DNA of 64,000 nucleotides from Tyto alba (taxonomy: Eukaryota; Chordata; Aves; Strigiformes; Tytonidae). A program made the translations under genes and the position numbers. The stretch is taken from assembly GCF_018691265.1 (NCBI RefSeq), contig NW_024881330.1:17132886-17196885 (forward strand). Direction: 5' to 3'. How positions within the stretch are numbered: the first letter of the stretch is position 1; each line of letters begins with the position of its first letter. The notes below the pieces were generated by a model. That model ran no database searches. It had not been told where the DNA came from and saw nothing but the letters and a program-made list of their open reading frames with translations. Positions 14,311 to 25,540 of this stretch are shown here, piece by piece.

Positions 14311-14845
14311 TGCGGAGCCGCGGACGAACGACACGCCGAGATGGGTTCAGTGTGAGAGATAGAGCATCAATCAACGTGTGTCTTTATTGGTCCAGGGTAC
14401 ATATATTTATACAGACAATGATAATTATTATGCCTACTATTCACTAGCTGATTGGCTTAAGCTCTAAAGGTCGTATTCGCACGGTCCACCTACTTGCAGT
14501 TAGCTTACAGCACAAGCTTCTCATAACACTAAGTTTCTCATGCTACTATTTCTGATTCCTAGTGACTTGTTTTCGATACACGACAGTACCATAACACAAT
14601 GTTTCTCAGATCACCGTTACCATAACACTAGGTTTCTCAGACCACTATTCCTAATTCCCCTTAACCTGTTTTCGACACACCACGGTACACAGGGCTGAAG
14701 CGTCCTTGACATTCCTCCTGTATCAGCAGCTGCGAGCAGCTGCAGGCAAACCCTAGTGAGGCCCAGCATCAGCAGCTAGAGCAGGCTCTGATCGTACAAT
14801 TGCTCGGTGGGCTCAGGACCCTTGTCTCTGAGCCATTCTCCAACA
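14311..14845 (-). mobile_element. 535-bp class II-like ERV solo LTR, copy A
   Basis: A solo LTR reading on the minus strand. On the plus strand it begins TGCGGAGCCGCGG and ends CCATTCTCCAACA, so read in its own direction it runs TGTTGG...CCGCA. A perfect 6-bp target duplication ACCTAA flanks it at 14305-14310 and 14846-14851. Six bases is the usual duplication of class II (beta/alpharetrovirus-like) elements. The reversed TATA box and AATAAA are at 14402-14413 and 14383-14388. The same 535-bp element lies at 55841-56375 in the opposite orientation, with about 10 differences by eye (about 98% identity). No gag, pol or env sequence is attached. A short 82-95-codon frame crossing its left edge is not a gene. 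Family name not assigned. Confidence 0.95.
14383..14413 (-). promoter_or_regulatory. LTR copy A TATA box and poly(A) signal
   Basis: On the minus strand TATAAATATAT (14402-14413) is followed 14 bases later by AATAAA (14383-14388). The poly(A) signal therefore lies between the TATA box and the expected cap site. Activity is inferred from the sequence only. Confidence 0.7.
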
Positions 14846-14851
14846 ACCTAA

Positions 14852-16074
14852 TACCTATGGAGGATACACAGTGACTCTCAGAAACTAACAGTTCTTCATG
14901 AACATCACTAGAATACTCTGATACCAGTTATCTGCCTTTCAGTCCCTGGAGGGTTTTTCTGTTTTTGTTTGTTTGTTTTGTTTTGTTTTTTAAAAAAGAT
15001 TCATTGTATTAACCCTTTTTTGGTCTCTATTTACACTGTAAACTAGTGAATGAGCAGGTCAAAATATCTACCTAAAGTTTTACACCATTAATTTAAGTGA
15101 TACAAACTCAAGCCAATATCTTTGCATGTTTTATAGAGATTCTATGTAAAGCAGTGAAGTTGTGTTAAACCAACAACCACACAGTGGATTGGGACCTACA
15201 AACACAGGGGTGAGTCTGGGATGAGGACTACAGGATTTGATACCCAGTGCATGTGAGAGAACTGTCCCAGAGGACCCTCTGGACTGAGCATAGCCAGTGC
15301 TTTCTCTGCTCCTTAGAGAGGAGGGAAAGAATTAGAGCTCTTTGTGACTTTTACATCTTCTTCTACTGTGCAGTAATGAGTTGGCTCCATCGCACTTCAC
15401 ACTAAATCTTCTGTAAATCTGATCCATGGGGCTAGAAGCAATAAGATACAGATAAACCATTTAAATTTGTATAATGGATGGTAAAGAATAACTAGATATA
15501 ATTTAACAAAAATTGACTGAGATATTTATTTGATTGATTTGAAAAATCTGCAGCTTCTTGACTCTATCAATTCTGGATTCATTCTCATGAAGAAGATCAA
15601 AGTAAAAATTCTAGTCACAATTTGTGATTGAGTCACTTAGAGAAGGTGTAGAATAATATAGACCACATCTTGCACAGTTTGATAAGTAGAGATGTTTGGG
15701 GGGATGTGAAGAACCTGGTTTGAGTCTGACTCAAACAAATTAGGAATTCAGATCTCACATCATTGGCCATTATCCAGTGCAGAAGGCCATAATACAGGGC
15801 TCTTTTAGCACCCTGCTTATCCTGATACAGAATAAATCTGTTTAAATCTCTGCTTATTTTCAAAGGTTAGTTTATTCTTCTTTTCCTTTTAAATAAACTA
15901 ATATTTTTATCTTCTTCTTCCAGATTACACTTTACAGAATATGGAGTGAATGCCAGAAACTTAACTTTAAAGGTTGACTCAGTTAGAAAGGAATCTATTT
16001 CATAGTATCACATTATTTTACCACATCAATCAATAATAATTTTCATCATATTAATAACTAATGATATGGCAGTA
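14852..16074. other. Unique intergenic DNA, no gene seen
   Basis: A T/G-rich stretch with short TTTG and TTTTG runs lies at about 14955-14993. The remainder shows no repeat or exon that I can support. Confidence 0.65.
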
Positions 16075-16215
16075 ATGCAACTCCAGCTAGAATATTGTGT
16101 TACATTCTGGAAGTGATTTATAAGAAAGATGGACGTATTAGAGTAAGTTCAGAGACAAGGAACCAAAATTATTATGAAGAAAAAAGAAGTGACCAGAAAA
16201 GCTTAAAAGATTAGA
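16075..16215 (+). mobile_element. Old CR1 LINE fragment
   Basis: This piece resembles the part of CR1 ORF2 that reads 'CAGTTCTGG...AAGAAAGACATGGA...GAGTCCAG' in better copies. It contains ACATTCTGGAAGT, AAGAAAGATGGACG, GAGTAAGTTCAGAG and AAAATTATTATGAAG in the right order on the plus strand. It is heavily diverged, and both ends are estimates. The frame is destroyed. It is clearly older than the CR1 copies at 39 and 57 kb. Confidence 0.55.
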
Positions 16216-17345
16216 TACTAGTTACCATCAAAATACTGATGTTTACAATTTTCAGATAATTAGTCACATTTTCAGTACCACCTAATTTTAATTTTGACTC
16301 CACTAACTTAGTGCAATAGCCTATAACAATCTATGCATATCTGCTGTGCATCAAAAAAGGAGTAAAAGAGAGAAAATATTTAGCAAAATACTTATATCAA
16401 AGGGAATGTAACAAGACATAACTAAGAATTTTTTTTTTTTAATGGGAAAACATTTAAGGAATAGAAATCATTTCTTGATACTGAGCACAATCGGTCTTTC
16501 AACTGACTTCTCAAGGACAACAAAAGAAAACCTAGAGTGTGGTCTATTTAAATGTAGTCTGACAAGATACCTATTACATGTTCAATCCCTGACCCAGGTG
16601 CAAGATGATCAAATGATCTAATAGTTTCTTTTTTTTTTTCATGGTGCTTATACTACCATTTTCTGATGATGTCAGAAAATGAAGATAAAATTTTCTGCCC
16701 CTCAGCAGTATTCAGTAATTATCCCTTTTTGTATTACCAGACCCACCCTCTTTTTACATGAACAACACATCCAGAAGTTTTGAGACAAAGACTAAAGTGA
16801 TTGTTAATAGCATAAATGTCCCCATCTTAGTCTACTAGGCTATGTTTGATAACCTAGAGATGTGTATGCTGGAGAAAACCTGAAATAAAAACAAAACGCC
16901 AGACCCCAGCTCCAACAATACAGAAATATACATAAATAAAATTTAGGAATTGTAAGACCTTGGTATTAGATTTGGTACTAGATTTCCAAAATAAAAAGGA
17001 GAATATAGTTTTATGTAACTGACTTGGCTTATATTGCATTTTAAGAAGAGGTAATTATACCTTTTTAGGTACAGTTAAAATTACTTCACCTACCTTTAAA
17101 AATAATTTTTATGCACATACTATATATAAGATTTACAGTTATTAATTAGGATATCTTTCTCAGATGTTAATATGACTTGTTTGTCTTCTTTTTTACCTAT
17201 CTGCCTGAATTGCCAACTTTCTCTTCTTTCTTTACTCTCTGTACCTAAGCACTTTACCTGAAATTGAAATGTGAAATGTGTTCCTTTCCTTTTTAGCAGT
17301 GACTAATGCACATTTTCTGAGAGCTGTCTGGTGAAGTAGTCTTTG
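16216..17345. other. Unique AT-rich intergenic DNA
   Basis: No gene or repeat boundary recognised; only short poly(T) runs near 16430 and 16630. Confidence 0.65.
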
Positions 17346-17580
17346 TCACAGAAAATCTAGGGCTGGAAGAACCTCAGAATATCCTCTAGTCTGTTCCCCT
17401 GTTTTAAGGCAGAGGCAGCTTGTCAGGAGCTGTTCTTAAAGTTTTATACTGATGGAGATTCCACAGCCTTCTCAGCCATCACATGCTAGCAATAAGATAT
17501 CCAGACCATTATCCTTGATTTTAGGAAGTTTAACACAATGTCTCAATTGATGTTCTCTTAATATGTTTTAAGTTAAATTT
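17346..17580 (-). mobile_element. Old CR1 LINE 3' fragment
   Basis: On the plus strand the order CACAGAAAATCTAGGGCTGGAAG, then CTCTAGTCTGTTCCCCTG, then GATGGAGATTCCACAGCC follows the reversed 3' part of an ancient CR1 subfamily (the 'gggctggaagg...catctagtcc...gatggagattccacaacc' pattern). It is highly diverged and 5'-truncated. The right edge is an estimate. No coding frame survives. Confidence 0.6.
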
Positions 17581-20500
17581 TTCTCAGTTTCTACTATAAA
17601 CAGAGAACAGATTTGGGAATTTTTATTTTAAGACATTTTTTCAAGTTTGTATGCTCTTAAAAAATAGGAAAACTGTTTAATGTACTGGGTGACTTGAGAG
17701 AATTAAGAGTAAATAACTAGTAGATTTTTAATTTATTTTTTATTTAGTATGTCCTTCCTACTCAATCATTTCTAATCTTTTTTGCTTTTTTGCTTATTGT
17801 AGTTTGAATATATATTCAGTCTCATTCTTCTTATAATGGTAAAGAAATACCGGCAAGCCAATCTTTCCTTTAGCTGCAAGCCTATTTTAACCTCTGCTTG
17901 ATTTTCATAATTGCCCCTAATTTGTGGTGCTGGACACTTTTGAGTCATGAGAGAGTGTAGAAAGTCTCTTACAACTTGCTCTTATTATTATCTAGGCTAT
18001 TTAGTTAATCCTTATATTGTCCTCTTTGAATGTCTGTGGAATAGCAGGTAATTTTTTTCCCTCTTGTATTTGGTATTTATATGTAGATTTTCTTACAAAT
18101 ATATGGATAAAACTGGTTGTGAAGAAAGGTTAGTTGATTAGCTTATTGAAAATGTTCTATGATGTCTGGTCTTGCTTATTGGCTTTTTACTATCAAAAAG
18201 GACAATAGTAACCAAAATGTTCCTGTCAAAATGAGATGTCACAGAATTTTACAAAAGGAGAGAAACAACTCAAATTTGGATACTAGATATTTTTTTAAAA
18301 AGGAAGCTATGGGAAAACATCAATGTTTAACATGTAGAACTGCACAAAACTTGTCTATCCCTTAGTTTTGGAGACCAACAGGATTAAGCTATTATCTCTA
18401 GGTTTATTCAGAAGTTACACTTCTAGAACAATTATGAACCAAACCTGGTGCACACCTGAGCCTGCAGAGAGACTAAAACAAGGATTCTGAGAACCTTGAC
18501 CTACCTTCCTTTTAGATTCTCTAAATGTCACAAGGATGTAGCCCTCCTCTAAAGTTACCTAGAAGTGGGCAAATTGGAGATCAAGAGTGCAGGAAAACAC
18601 TAGAGTTCAATCTTCTGGGTACAAGAAATGATGGTTAAATGAAAGTTTGGAGACTAATTTACCTAGAATTAACAAACATGGACGATTAAAAAACTATAAA
18701 ATGGAACAGCTGATGCTGACTCTTAGGTTATTACTTCCTGGTGCATGCAAGGAGGGGAAAAAAGATTGCAGTATGTGTTATCTAGAAAATATAATAACTA
18801 TTGATAGATACTGGACCAAAACATCTGGAAAACATACCACCAGAATACTCTCCATTGTCAAAAATAAGTTTTGCAGAAAACAACCAGCAATGGATAATTA
18901 ATATTGAATTTTTTGTGGGATATAAGACTTGTGAAAAAGAATTCCACCTTGTTGTAGAATATATAGAAAACAAAACCAAATTTGCAATTTTTTTCAAGAT
19001 TTGAAGTCTGTTTGTGCTAGAAAAGATAAGTGGGTAAGATGCAGAAAAATCTTACAGTATTTTGAAAGAGCTGGCCCTCAGGATAGCTTGAAGGTTGTTG
19101 AGCTGGAAGCTAACAGGTAAACCAGATGCCAAATGTGAGTGAGGCATAAACAGTACAGATGCACAGGTTTAAAACAGCATCAACTTGCTAGACTATCTCT
19201 GTCAGATTTTTGCTACTTCTTTTCTCCTCATCTCCCCACAATGTTAATTCTGTGGTACTTTCATTGGTTTTGGGACAAAAAAAAAAAAAAGTATATATCT
19301 TTTTGTCTATGATTTATATGTGTCTTGCATATGCTTATGGCTTTATGAGCTATCCCTTCCACAGATTTTTGCTATGGGGTGCTGTGCTGTGTGTGTGTTT
19401 GTGTGTATATAAATTATTTACTTGTCTTAGAAAAAAATAAAAAATCAGAATGGTACAAGAAATAAATTATCTTTTTGCACTTACCATATGTTTAGCTATG
19501 TACAATTGCATTATTTTTGCAATAGCAGGATGGCTGATTTTTAAATGCAGTATTAATTGGAGAACCTCTTCCAGTGAAAAAGTGTACCTTGGAAATCCTC
19601 CAAATATATTACAAAACCTGAACTAGGTAAAAAGCAAACATGGAGGGTGATATAGTAAAATGATGAAGCAAAAGAGAAAATAAAGACCAACATTTTGGAA
19701 AAAAAAAAAAAATGTATTAAAGAAAGCTCAGTAGGAGAGGTATTCAAAATTGCACCGCCCCTCTCATCCTAGGAGCCTATCTGAAACTAGATGTATATAT
19801 TATAATATCAGTAGTACTTATATACAACAAAATTATCCATGTCTTTTATGAGAGACAAGCAGTAATTATTCTTGCACATTAGATTTCAAAGAAGATGGAA
19901 ATCAGGACACATAACATTTACAGTAGCACTAGAAAAGGTTTCAGACTCAAGTTACAAACTCTTAGAATTGTTTTTCCCACTAGATATATCAATGAATTGG
20001 AGGGGAGGGAGAAGAATTATAAACCTCTGACATTAAATTTAACAATAAGAGGTGTTAGAATTCAAACTTGCACATTTATCTCTTACCAGTGAGGGATGTG
20101 ACACAGATGAGGTCCTCCAGAATTTCTTTTCCATTCAATTTGGCAAAAAACTAATGCTGTTTCCCATGGCTATATTTTAACTCCATGAACCCTGAATGAT
20201 AATTACAATAGTTGAATCTTACTTTTAATTAAATATTGTTGTCTACTACCATCTTCCCCACTTATACTGCCAGCAGATACTATATCTACAAAAAACCCAC
20301 ATAGTAGATTATTAGTTTTATGTATAAATGAGGCAGAAAATAAATGATGATATAATAATCTTATGAAATCAGTGATGGCATAAAAAATTAAGACATCAGT
20401 GACATTCTGTTTACCACTATACATTATGCTAAATGGCTGCACCCAAAGTCAGCTCTGAACCTAACAAAACTAATGCACATTCAGCTGTTCCTGTCTGATC

Positions 20501-22198
20501 AACAGAAATTAGTTCATCTTCCATCCAGATGTTAGTCTTAAAAAAGGTCAGTAAATCTAAATGTGATTTAATGTTAGAAAGAAAATTAATAATTGTATTG
20601 AAGAGATATGTATCTCAGAGTCAGAGTAAAGATGGAAAGGAACAAGACAAATCCCACATCACCAAAACTGAGATTTAAGGGTTATACCTAAATTCATAAA
20701 TACTGCACACTGAGTTATAGGATTCAGTTTAAGATATTCATATTCTAAATCGACATCACACAAATGTGTGTAAAATGTACATGATTGACATCACACAAAT
20801 GTGTGTGATGTCAATCAATCACACATGTACATTTTACATTTTGTGTTACAGGACTAATAAAGTATTGTAACTGAAAATTTTAGCAGGAAAAATTACTATG
20901 AAGTAGTAAACCGGATAATCCCTATTTCTCAAAAATGTTCCTGAATAGTCCCAGTTTTTTCAGGACAACCTATCTTGGCTGGAGGTAAAGAATAAAACAT
21001 CAGGAAAGCCTGAAAAATCTTTGCATGCTCATTCACTGATGTTCCCTGTGTCTCCTCAGATTCTTTTGTGGAAGTGGAGATGAACCCAAGGATCCTATTC
21101 TCTGAAAACACTTCTTGAAGGACGCAGGGTTATATGAGATCAGGACTATGTCCATATACAGCACAGTATTCCTGTTTTCCATTTTTACAGCTGTCAGAAT
21201 TCGTATTCAAGTACTCAAAAATCTTTGTATAGTTCTGCTTCCTGAGAAAGAAATAGGAAGGAAACACCTTGGGTGCCAAGGGAACTTTCAGATAAAACAA
21301 ATCATTTAGTTGTTGGGTTTTGTGTGTGTGGTCTCATCTGAAAAATTCTGTAGTCAGTGTCTGACCTATGATTCAGCAGAAGCATCTTTTTATTCCTCCT
21401 GTAATGTTCAGTGAGCAGAAGCTTCAGGCAAAGATACATCATGTAGCATTCTGATTCTTTCAAGGAAATGTTTATGCAGGGTAACCTGGCCAGCCTTCAA
21501 GGTGCCTGTTAGCTTCCCCAGTACTAATTCCCAGAGTTCACATTCCCTTGGCAAGTTCTATGAGGGGACTGAAATGGCTTCTAACTCAGAAATACCTCCC
21601 CCTTTCCTGCAAATTTTTAATACATTTAATTCTGTCAGTATAGAATTCATGAAAATATTTTAGTGCAGCCTCTTTGTATAATTGCCAAATAGCGAAGCTT
21701 CTGCCATTCCCACCAGTTCATTGTTTCTTATCGTGATATAGCAGGGAAAATACTAGCTAAGCCTATGTAAAGTATCAAGGCAAATATTAGATATAAAATA
21801 TAAACCAGTGAATTACAGTTGGAAGAAGCAGATCTACAAAAGGTTGAACTACGTATTCTGGCAATATTGCTGGCCACCTACATGTTGTATTAGCAAGATC
21901 TTCTTCTCTAGTTTACTTGATTCTAGATTTTCCTTTTACATCTAACACCTATGAGCAAAATTGTACTTTCAGTTTTAATCCAGGGAGAGGATTTACAGAT
22001 ACTTTAACACCTGTGACATAATCCAGTTGAGAGAATAATTTGGTTGCATCCAGTACAGCTGAACCATGTACATTTCTGTATTTCCAATGTCACAGATTGC
22101 TCTTTTTAGAATCTGATCCTGCCACTGGCCATTTTCACTGGTAAGATGTACCGTTTCTAGAGACAGAATCAGAGTATGACTGACTCCGGCTGTCACTT
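17581..22198. other. Unique AT-rich intergenic DNA, no gene seen
   Basis: Apart from the palindrome at 20752-20838 and short A-runs near 19267 and 19700, I find nothing assignable. Frames of 60-84 codons (for example 18647-18901) lack any recognisable domain. Confidence 0.65.
20752..20838. repeat. Palindrome with overlapping direct repeat
   Basis: A 14-bp arm ATTGACATCACACA (20784-20797) pairs perfectly with 20802-20815 across a 4-base loop. An outer 15-bp arm TGTAAAATGTACATG (20769-20783) pairs perfectly with 20824-20838, with an 8-base bulge on the right side. A 20-bp direct repeat GACATCACACAAATGTGTGT occurs at 20752-20771 and 20787-20806. Folded, it makes a two-part hairpin of 29 perfect pairs. 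It is not part of any mobile element that I recognise. Confidence 0.9.
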
Positions 22199-22349
22199 CT
22201 GGAGTTAGTCTATTCCAAACTCCTGATCAAAACAGAGTTACACAGAGCAGGTTTCTCAGGTATGTATCCTGTCCAGTTTTGAATGCCTCCAAGGATAGAG
22301 ACTCTACAGTCTCTCTGGGCAGCCTTATTCCAGTGTCTGACAACCTTCA

Positions 22350-22355
<6 letters not shown>

Positions 22356-22379
<24 letters not shown>
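22356..22379. repeat. A24 tract grown inside CR1
   Basis: Uninterrupted run of 24 A at the place where CR1 copies normally carry a short A run just before the 'TTCTTCC' block (A7 in the 39-kb copy). It is a local microsatellite expansion, not a poly(A) tail. Confidence 0.85.
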
Positions 22380-22380
<1 letters not shown>

Positions 22381-22811
22381 CTCCTTTATGGTTGATATTT
22401 CCTGTATTTTGACCTGTGCCCATTGTCTCTTGTCCTGTCACTGGGCACCACTGAGAAGCATCTTGTTACCTGGCTCCATCTTCTTTACACCTCTCTCTCT
22501 AGCCCCCATCAGATATTCATATACAGTGAAAAGACCCCAAACCTTCTTTCCTGCAAGCTGAACAGTCTCAGTTCTCTCAGCCTTTCATCATATGAAAGAT
22601 GCTCCACTGCCTTAGTGGACATATTGCAGTATGCCCATGTCTGTTTATTACTGGGGAGTTCAGCACTGCACTCATCATTCCACATGTGTCTCACCAGGGG
22701 GGAAGGATCACCTCCCTTGACCTGTCAGCAATGTCCTGTCTAATGCAGCCCAGGAGACTTGGCCTTCTATGCAGCAAAGGCACATTGCTGGCTCATGGGT
22801 AACTTGGTGTC

Positions 22812-23916
22812 CTACAGGACCTTCAGGGCCTTTTTTTGCAAAGCTGTTTCCCAGCTGGTTGTCCCCATTACATACTGGTGCATGGGATTATTTCTTCCCA
22901 GGGGAAGGACCTGGCATTTCCCTTTGTTGAACTGTATGAGATTCTTGTTGGTACATTTCTCCAGGTCCCTCTGGATAGCAGCACAACCATCTGGTATCAA
23001 CTCCTCCTGTTTGCTTTGTACTGTCTGCCAGCCTGTTGTGGGTGCACTTTGTCTCATCAAAGTCATTCTGTTTGTCGTTAATGAAGATATTAAACAGTAC
23101 TGGCTACGGTATCTGACCCTTGCTACACCAGTAGTTACTGCCCTCTAACTGGACTTCATGTCCCTGATCACAACCCTTTGAGCCTAGCAGTTCAGCCAGT
23201 TTTCCAGCCGCCTTACTGTTGAGTTGTCTCATTCATATTTTGTCAATTTGACTATGAGTATGTTATGACAGAGAGTGTCAAATTGCTTATTAAAGTCAAG
23301 AGAAATAAAATCTGCTCTCCACTTGTCTACTAAATCAGTCATCTCATCATAGAAGAATATCAGATTTATTAGGCATGATTTCCTCTTTGAAAATCTATGC
23401 TGACCATTTCCAAACACTTTCCTGTCCTGAATAAGCTCGGAAATGGTTTCCAGGATTAGTTTCTTCAACAGTCTCCCTGGGATCAAGTTGAGAATAACCA
23501 GACTGAAGTTCGCCGGATTCTTCTTGCCTTTCTTGAAAATGGGAGTTATGTTTTCCTTCTTCCAGCACTCAGGAGCATCTTCTAGTCACTATGACCTTTC
23601 AGAGACAATCGTGAGTGGCCTCACAATGGCATGTCATCTCAATCAGCACTTGTGTCCTATGGACTTGTATACCTCCATCTTGTTTACATGTTTTCTAACA
23701 TGATTGTCCTCCGAATACAATCAATGAGGGTAAGTCTTCCCTTATCCAGACTTTTCCACTGTTCTCAGGGACCTGGGACTGGTGAAGACAAGTGTTTCCA
23801 GTGAAGACTGAGAGGGAATTCAGTACATCAGTTTTTTCCATGTCCTTTGTCCTCAAGTCCCTTGACCCTTTCAGCAGTACACACAAATTTTCCCTCATAC
23901 CTAGGTACTGATGCAA
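22812..23916 (-). pseudogene. CR1 ORF2 reverse-transcriptase remnants
   Basis: Broken minus-strand frames keep CR1 ORF2 order. The most upstream part, at 23695-23916, contains 'SVFTGNTCLHQSQVPE', from the stretch between endonuclease and RT. The RT core at 23229-23486 contains 'KSCLINLIFFYDEMTDLVD' and 'LDFNKQFDTLCHNIL'; in better copies this is 'LDFSKAFDT'. The part at 22812-23066 contains 'AAIQRDLEKC' and 'FNKGKC'. The catalytic YxDD block is not intact in any frame that I can read. In a live element ORF2 would supply reverse transcription and nicking for CR1 retrotransposition. This copy is dead through stops and shifts. Confidence 0.88.
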
Positions 23917-24499
23917 CTGTCAAAGTCCTTCTTGTTGTGCCTCATGTCCCTTGTCAGGTTCAACTCCATATGGGTTTTGCTTACCTAACCTCATCCCTAC
24001 ATACTTGGAGAATGTTCCTGCATTCCTCCTGGGTCACCTGTTCCTGGTTCTACTTCTTATAGGTTTCTTTTTATGTTTGTGTTTTATCAGGAGCTCCTTG
24101 TTCATGTATACAAACCTCCAGCTGTGTTTGCCTAATTTCTTGTAAAAGGGAATAAACTATTCTTGAGCATGGAGGAGTTGATTCTTCAAAATCAGCTAAC
24201 TCTCCTGGACCATCTCTCAGGAGTTTCTTTCAAGCAGGTTCCTGAACACACTCCCCTTAAATCCAAGGTGGTGATCCTGCTTTTTGTCCTGCTCCTTTCT
24301 CTTAGAATCCCGAACTCCCCATTTTATGGCCACTGTAACCAAGGCTGTCCCCACCTGTCACACCTCCAACAAGTTGTTCTTTGTAAGTATGATATCCATC
24401 AGTCTGTCTTCCTTTGTTGGCTTCTTGATCACTTATGATAAGAAGTTGATATCAGTGTACTCTAGAAACCTCCTGAATCACTTGTGCCCTTCTGTGTGG

Positions 24500-25079
24500 T
24501 GATACAGGGCCAAGATAGGAACAGGGGATGTAAGGGTTAACATGAGAATAGCAAGAAGGGGATAATAGCAAGAAGGGGATAACAAAAGAAAATAGTTCAA
24601 GGGAAATAGTTTAGATAACGGTTAACTGTCTGCTTAGTGAGCAGACAGTTTATAAAACATGGTGAGCTCTCTAGGCTTTATCAGTACCAAGCCGGTTGGA
24701 ACTAGACCCACGGTTTGGACAACAGCCAGTAAGAAACTGAGTATGCGCAAAACCTGGGGTCACAGAGCGGACAGGAGGAAGAGGAGCTTGACTTCATCCC
24801 CAAAGACCCCCACGACCACCACCAGAAGACACTGCGCAGACTCAACTAGGAGGAGATTATGGAAATGCTAATTATAATACGAAGCGGGGATAGGTGTTGA
24901 ATATGTATAGGCGTATTGCGAAATATTATGAATATGTAATCATTTGCTCTATAAATCTTAGGTAACAGCATCACACGTTGGGTACACAATAGGAGGAGTT
25001 ATCCCCTGTGTACCTCAGTGCTGAATAAACATACCTACTTTACAATCTATCAGATTGTGGAGTCTATTTCCGCACGTCA
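24500..25079 (+). mobile_element. 580-bp ERV solo LTR nested in CR1
   Basis: A plus-strand solo LTR starting TGATACAGGG and ending CGCACGTCA. It carries a TATA-like CTATAAATC (24949-24957) and AATAAA at 25024-25029. A 4-bp duplication GTGG flanks it (24496-24499 and 25080-25083). Removing the LTR and one GTGG rejoins the CR1 so that the sequence across the junction lines up base for base with the usual CR1 order 'TGTG..CCC..AGCAGAT', which fixes both ends. A 4-bp duplication is typical of class I (gamma-like) retroviruses; that class call is inference. A short direct repeat ATAGCAAGAAGGGGATA occurs twice near 24547-24581. The 70-codon frame inside is not supported as a gene. Confidence 0.9.
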
Positions 25080-25083
25080 GTGG

Positions 25084-25540
25084 AACCCCTAGCAGATATT
25101 GAATCGGTTGAGTCCCCCAGGAGGGCCAGAGTCTGTGAACATGAGACTTCTTCCAGTTGTCTAAGGAAGGCCTCATCTGCTGCTTCTTCCTAATCAGGTG
25201 GTCCATAACAGACACTCAACACAACACCGACACGTGTTCATCTGCTCTCTAATACTGATACATAGGCTCTAAGCTGTCTCACTGTCCATCCCAAAGCAGA
25301 TCTCCATACATTGCCACTGCTTCTTCACATCAAGGTCTACTCCCTCTCATTGTTGTCCTGTCCTGTCCTTCCTGAACAACCAGTACCCAGCCATTGGAGC
25401 ACTCCAGTCATGCGAGCTATCCCATGACATCTCTGGGATTCCAATGAGGTCATATCCCTACGTACACCTCTAATTCCTTCTGACTGATAGCAGGAGACTT
25501 GGTGTATCTCCAGCTATCTCTGGGCTTAGCCATACGTATA
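25084..25540 (-). mobile_element. Long CR1 LINE copy, 5' part beyond the LTR
   Basis: Continuation of the 22.2-kb CR1 after the nested LTR. Plus-strand order AGCAGATATTGAATCGG, GTTGAGTCCCCCAGGAGG, AAGGCCTCATCTGCT and CAGTCATGCGAGCTATCCCA follows reversed CR1 ORF2 in its endonuclease half. With the 3' part, the copy spans about 2.75 kb of CR1, long for an element that is normally 5'-truncated. The right edge is an estimate, since similarity fades after about 25510. Confidence 0.85.

Larger units (their letters stand above)
22199..24499 (-). mobile_element. Long CR1 LINE copy, 3' part
   Basis: The larger part of a long CR1 retrotransposon in reverse orientation. From left to right the plus strand follows the reversed CR1 order: the 3' region (CCTCCAAGGATAGAGACTC), the 'CTTGTCCTGTCACTGGGCACCACTGAG' region, 'CAGTTCTCTCAGCCTTTCATCATATG', reverse transcriptase, then upstream ORF2. 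Minus-strand frames retain diagnostic ORF2 pieces, among them 'FNKGKC' near 22940 and 'SLDFNKQFDT' near 23270. An A24 tract at 22356-22379 has expanded inside it. The element is interrupted at 24499 by a solo LTR and resumes at 25084. Many stops and frameshifts make it inactive. It belongs to an older CR1 group than the 39-kb copy, judging by divergence. Confidence 0.92.
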
